Part shown: positions 43,533 through 46,953 of the stretch, piece after piece
Layout of the letters: every line of letters begins with the position of its first letter
Numbering within the stretch: the stretch's first letter is position 1
Assembly: GCA_002430925.1 (NCBI GenBank)
Contig: DJDD01000103.1
Coordinates: 1 to 46,953 of the forward strand
Length of the DNA: 46,953 bases
Direction of reading: 5' to 3'
Source of the DNA: Flavobacteriales bacterium UBA5933
GTDB taxonomy: Bacteria > Bacteroidota > Bacteroidia > Flavobacteriales > Weeksellaceae
Translations under genes and position numbers: made by a program
The notes under the pieces: generated by a model
Seen by the model: the letters and a program-made list of their open reading frames with translations, nothing else
Told to the model about the DNA's origin: nothing
The model's database searches: none

Positions 43533-44021
43533 TTATATTTTTAATTCTTGTTGCATTTGTTCTACAACTTCATAAGTTGCAGGACAAATAAGCGTATTTT
43601 TTAAAGTTAAATCATTAATCTGATAAAACTTCTTACGATCTGTATGAGGATATTCTCTACAAGCCTTTGGTCTATCTTCATAAACCAAACAATAGTTATC
43701 TGTGTCTAAAAAAGGACAAGGCACTTGTTGCAAAACATAGTCATTGTCTTCATCAATTCTTAAGTATTTTTCTATAAACTGACTTGGTTTCAAACGAAAA
43801 ACATGTGCTAACCTTTCTATATCTTTATTTGTAAATAAAGGACCAGTTGTTTTACAACAATTCGCACAAGAAAGGCAATCAATACGGTCAAAAACTTCTT
43901 CATGAATTTCCTCCATCTTTTGATCAAGATTTTTTGGAGGTTTCTTTTTAAGTTTCTTCAAAAATGCTTGATGCTCTTTCTGCTTTTGTTTTGCTTTCTG
44001 AAAATATTCTTCTAAATCCAC
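43533..44021 (-). CDS. YkgJ-family cysteine cluster protein
   Basis: About 162 aa. The family motif CxxCxxCC is present in DRIDCLSCANCCKTTG, and a second cluster follows in CPFLDTDNYCLVYEDRPKACREYPH. These bind zinc or an iron-sulfur cluster; the role is not known. The start is GTG at 44021 or TTG at 44024; I chose GTG because the first residues (VDLEEYFQKA) then match family starts. The mvaA stop codon is directly upstream, so it is the second gene of the operon. Confidence 0.88.
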   Translation of the reverse strand: MDLEEYFQKAKQKQKEHQAFLKKLKKKPPKNLDQKMEEIHEEVFDRIDCLSCANCCKTTGPLFTNKDIERLAHVFRLKPSQFIEKYLRIDEDNDYVLQQVPCPFLDTDNYCLVYEDRPKACREYPHTDRKKFYQINDLTLKNTLICPATYEVVEQMQQELKI

Positions 44022-44024
44022 CAA

Positions 44025-45374
44025 TTATTTTTTTAATTCTTCTACAGATTCTACTCCTCTATGACGACAAAACTCTTCTATCACATTATGGTGTGTAACT
44101 GTTTTATCTTTAAAAAAAGTTGTAAAGTAGTGTTTTTCTTCTTCTGTAGCTTCTAACTGATTCAGGATATTCATTAAGTGCATTTTCATATGTCCTTTCT
44201 GTATTCCTGTTGTAACCAAAGAGCTTAATGCAGCAAAGTTTTGAGCTAAACCTGCAACAGCAACAAATCCCATTAACTCTTTTGCACTAGGTTTCCCTAA
44301 AATTGCTAAAGCTAATTTTACTAAAGGATGCAATGCTGTTAATCCACCAATTGTTCCAAGTGCAGTTGGTAAATCTATCCAAAAACGAAATATACCATCT
44401 TTTACTTCACAATGTGTAAGTGATGAATAAGAACCATCTTTTGTTGCGTAAGTATGAGCACAAGCTTCTACAGCTCTAAAATCGTTTCCTGTTGCTATAA
44501 CAACAGAATCAATCCCATTCATAATTCCTTTATTATGTGTAGTAGCGCGATAAGGTTCTATTTCTGCAATACGCACAGCTCTAGAGAATTTTTCTACAAA
44601 TTCTTCTGCAGAAACATTCCCATCAGCTAATTGTTCAACTGGACAAGAAACTTCTGCGCGTACAATACAATCTGGAGTATAATTAGATAAAATACACATT
44701 ACTATTTGCAATGAATTTTTATCTTCTTGCGTAAAATTATTATCTAACTCTATTTCGTTTTTCAGTGTTTTTGCAAACTGTTCTAAACACGAGTTAATAA
44801 AATTAGCTCCCATTGAATCAACAGTTTCAAAAGAACCTTTAATCTGATAATAATTCTCTAAATCTGATGTTTTATCAATTAATTCAAGATTCAAAATACC
44901 TCCATTGCGTGAACGCATATTTTTGGTAATATCATTTGTATCTTCTATCAATTGATTTTTTATTTTCTTTTCAAATGCATTTTTTAATTGCTCAAAATCT
45001 CCTTCAAACATAAAATGCACATGACCTAATTTTGTTGTAGAAAGAACTGTGGTTTTAAAACCACCTCGAGTCAACCAAAATTTTGCAGCCTTAGAAGCCG
45101 CAGCAACTACAGAAGATTCTTCTACAGCCATTGGTATTGTATACAACTCATCATTAATTAAAAAGTTTGGAGCCAAACCAAAAGGCATATAAAAATTAGA
45201 AATCGTATTCTCAGAAAACTCATCATGCAACTTTTGCAAATCAGCGTCATCATTCCAATACTGTTTAAATATATCAATAGCTTTTTCATCGCCATTCAAA
45301 TATTCATTCACTACCCATTCTATTTTACCTTCTTTTGATAGTTTAGAAAAACCTTCTACTGCTTGATGCTTCAT
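44025..45374 (-). CDS. mvaA: Class II hydroxymethylglutaryl-CoA reductase
   Basis: Reduces HMG-CoA to mevalonate, or the reverse, and feeds isoprenoid synthesis by the mevalonate route used by Flavobacteriia. Catalytic residues matching the Pseudomonas mevalonii enzyme are visible: Glu85/86 in AVEESSVVAAASKAA, Lys282 in HNKGIMNGID, Asp298 in GNDFRAVEACAH and His395 in QKGHMKMHL. DSMGANFINS is the CoA/HMG-binding motif. 449 aa, slightly longer than the family average. First gene of a three-gene operon with the YkgJ-type protein and a small membrane protein. Confidence 0.95.
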   Translation of the reverse strand: MKHQAVEGFSKLSKEGKIEWVVNEYLNGDEKAIDIFKQYWNDDADLQKLHDEFSENTISNFYMPFGLAPNFLINDELYTIPMAVEESSVVAAASKAAKFWLTRGGFKTTVLSTTKLGHVHFMFEGDFEQLKNAFEKKIKNQLIEDTNDITKNMRSRNGGILNLELIDKTSDLENYYQIKGSFETVDSMGANFINSCLEQFAKTLKNEIELDNNFTQEDKNSLQIVMCILSNYTPDCIVRAEVSCPVEQLADGNVSAEEFVEKFSRAVRIAEIEPYRATTHNKGIMNGIDSVVIATGNDFRAVEACAHTYATKDGSYSSLTHCEVKDGIFRFWIDLPTALGTIGGLTALHPLVKLALAILGKPSAKELMGFVAVAGLAQNFAALSSLVTTGIQKGHMKMHLMNILNQLEATEEEKHYFTTFFKDKTVTHHNVIEEFCRHRGVESVEELKK

Positions 45375-45462
45375 TCTGGTTGTATATTTTTATGTATACA
45401 AAATTACAAAGCTTTTTACAAAGAAATGAAGCTATCTTAAAAAACTATTCAATGTTTAATTT

Positions 45463-46404
45463 CTAGTAATAGTTTATCTCCCTATTTATAGTATATTTCA
45501 ATTTTGAACCTTCATAAACATCAGCTAAAATCCAATTATCAAATTTGTCATAACTGTACTTTATTTCGTAATCAAACAAAAAAGATTTTCCATTCTTGAA
45601 ATATTGCCTCTTGATTGATTCTATTTCGTTTCTTGCGTTAAAACTAGCTTCATAAACCAAATCTTTATTCGAATCAAAAGATTGAATTTTAGACAATGAA
45701 TTTTTATCAAAAAAAGTAACCGTATTTATATTTCCTCCTATCTTTTGTTGAAAAATGGGTTCATTATTTTCATAAATAAAAAAAGTTTTATTTCCCTTTC
45801 TTCCATCGAAAGATGTCAATTCATTTAAAACCAATAATCCATTTTTATTATAAGTAAGATTATTTTCCGAAATTATTTTACCTTCAATTTTAGTCACAAT
45901 TTTATTCAGTTGATTAGAATATTCAAAATCAGTTTCATAATTCGTTATCGAAGAAGATTTATTCTTCAAAACTTCAACCAAACCAACTAAATTATTATTC
46001 GCGTAAATATATTTTTTATCAGAAGCAATACGTTTCGGATCTTCACCATTATTTATAATAGTTTTCTTCTCGCCAACTAATAATTTCGAATCCTTGTACA
46101 CATAATCTACAAAACTATAAACACCTAATCGACCTCTATAATCTAAATAATTTGTCTGTTTATCTAACAAACCATATCGATTAAATTCTAATGAAATTTG
46201 ATTATATAATTCATTCTCATAAAAAGGCAAAGTCGCATATTCACCATTAATGTTTTTTGCTGTTGTAAGCATATTCTTTACTTTTCCATTCAAATGAAAA
46301 TCACTTAAACTAATATTGGTTTTATATTCATTTGTATGAATCTCCTGAGCAGAAATAACAATAGAAATGAAAAAAGTAAAATATAAAAGAAGGTTTTTAA
46401 ACAT
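45463..46404 (-). CDS. Hypothetical secreted protein with YD-like repeats
   Basis: 313 aa. Signal peptide ending VISAQ, then a chain of short beta units with Tyr and Asn/Gly, such as YIYANNNLVGLVEVL, LTYNKNGLLVLNEL and FFIYENNEPIFQQK, like the YD repeats of RHS/wall-associated proteins, though without the toxin-shell core. A solitary gene on the minus strand. Function unknown; exported. Lies next to repeat R7. Confidence 0.7.
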   Translation of the reverse strand: MFKNLLLYFTFFISIVISAQEIHTNEYKTNISLSDFHLNGKVKNMLTTAKNINGEYATLPFYENELYNQISLEFNRYGLLDKQTNYLDYRGRLGVYSFVDYVYKDSKLLVGEKKTIINNGEDPKRIASDKKYIYANNNLVGLVEVLKNKSSSITNYETDFEYSNQLNKIVTKIEGKIISENNLTYNKNGLLVLNELTSFDGRKGNKTFFIYENNEPIFQQKIGGNINTVTFFDKNSLSKIQSFDSNKDLVYEASFNARNEIESIKRQYFKNGKSFLFDYEIKYSYDKFDNWILADVYEGSKLKYTINREINYY

Positions 46405-46452
46405 CTTATTAACTAAATTAATTTTAAATAAATATAAAAATAATTTTTAGTT

Positions 46453-46559
46453 GGGCAATCCCTTCGGACCGGGCTTTACGTTGCAATCTTTTTTAATTAT
46501 TCATTTCGAGAACCTCAATGACCAATTAGAAAAGTATTTCCACTTCAATCCCTATTGCA
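46453..46559 (+). repeat. Dispersed structured intergenic repeat, copy R7
   Basis: Outer stem GCAAT (46455-46459) with ATTGC (46554-46558); CCCTTCGG hairpin; GTTGCAATC before and GTATTTCCACTTCAATCC after. The central stem is partly decayed: the second arm AATGACCAATTAGAAAAG pairs poorly with TTTTTAATTATTCATT, and shares its CAATGACC core with R3 and R4. Confidence 0.75.
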
Positions 46560-46572
46560 AATTACGAAGTAA

Positions 46573-46925
46573 GAAATTAGAAACTAGAAGTTTCAAGTAA
46601 TGAGTTTTAAGTTTTAAGTAATAAGTATAGTTATTAAAAACTAAAAACAAAAGAACTGAAGAACCTAACCACCTAAAAACTGAAAAACAATATTAGAAGT
46701 TATGAGTTCTAAGTTTTAAGTTGTGAGTAATACGTCTAATCACTAATAACGGAAGAAGCGAAGAACTGAAAAACATAAAAACTTAAACACATAAAAACTT
46801 AACAACCATATTAGAAGTAATGAGTTGTGAGTTATAAGTTCTAAGTTTTACGTAATACGTTTAACTACTAAAAACTAATAACTTAATAACAGAAGAACTT
46901 AATCACATACAAACTTAACAACCCT
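46573..46925. repeat. Bipartite degenerate tandem repeat, three units of about 120 bp
   Basis: Three units (about 46573, 46694 and 46814). Each begins with about six to eight heptads of the type NNRAGTT (AGAAGTT, ATGAGTT, CTAAGTT, TTAAGTT) and continues with octads of the type ACTTAAAA (ACTGAAAA, ACATAAAA, ACTTAACA). The second half is roughly the reverse complement of the first. No gene is present in 46560-46953. Confidence 0.75.
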
Positions 46926-46953
46926 AAATACTTTGTATATCTGCGTAAAGTAT

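Noticed and set aside
2434..46559. CRISPR array or transposon from the recurrent GGGC...TTGC sequences
   Set aside because: Copies are single, kilobases apart, in both orientations and without spacers of fixed length. No transposase or cas gene is in the window.

Overview
The window looks like a stretch of a Bacteroidota chromosome, class Flavobacteriia and probably family Weeksellaceae (Empedobacter or Chryseobacterium type). The evidence is the low G+C (roughly 30 percent by eye), promoters of the Bacteroidota kind (TTG, about 20 bases, TAnnTTTG), A-rich translation starts without Shine-Dalgarno sequences, a SusC/SusD pair, type III pantothenate kinase, class II HMG-CoA reductase, and Bacteroidota-only families such as DUF2480 and DUF5686. 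Genus placement is inference. I see no rRNA, tRNA, phage, insertion sequence or CRISPR array.

Layout: 1-2.4 kb holds nth, bcp and recA. 2.5-7.45 kb is a threonine operon (thrA-thrB-thrC, minus strand) preceded by a 19-codon Thr/Ile-rich leader peptide and a terminator, a textbook attenuator. 7.7-9.3 kb has a MazG-like pyrophosphohydrolase and aroA; 9.3-10.7 kb a polytopic membrane protein; 11.2-15.3 kb two tandem POT peptide transporters and a secreted thioredoxin. 15.4-19.8 kb holds comEC and an ECF sigma cassette. 19.9-27.8 kb carries lpxB, a DUF2480 gene, ppa, a DUF5686 outer-membrane protein, pdhB, a small secreted protein and metB. 28.2-32.4 kb is a SusC/SusD pair without enzymes. 32.8-37.3 kb has dtd, two paralogous envelope proteins, a hydrolase, tadA, an EamA transporter and a secreted protein. 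37.4-40.1 kb has coaX and an M1 peptidase; 40.2-42.5 kb a second ECF sigma cassette; 42.6-46.4 kb a PH-like membrane protein, an mvaA operon and a YD-like secreted protein. The end (46.57-46.95 kb) is a degenerate tandem repeat.

Four things stand out. (1) The thr attenuator, with leader peptide, antiterminator and terminator all visible. (2) Seven dispersed intergenic copies of a structured element of about 95-155 bp, whose outer stem, small triloop hairpin and central stem change sequence between copies while staying paired. (3) Two paralogous ECF sigma cassettes: in one, a short cytoplasmic domain, an inner-membrane helix and an outer-membrane barrel are fused in one protein; in the other the same parts are split between two genes. 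Both have an ECF-type promoter-like sequence in front. (4) A 13-bp perfect inverted repeat between divergent genes in which each arm is itself a TAnnTTTG box.

Together, the two peptide transporters, the SusCD pair without carbohydrate enzymes and the M1 peptidase suggest a peptide-feeding lifestyle (inference). The rest is housekeeping.
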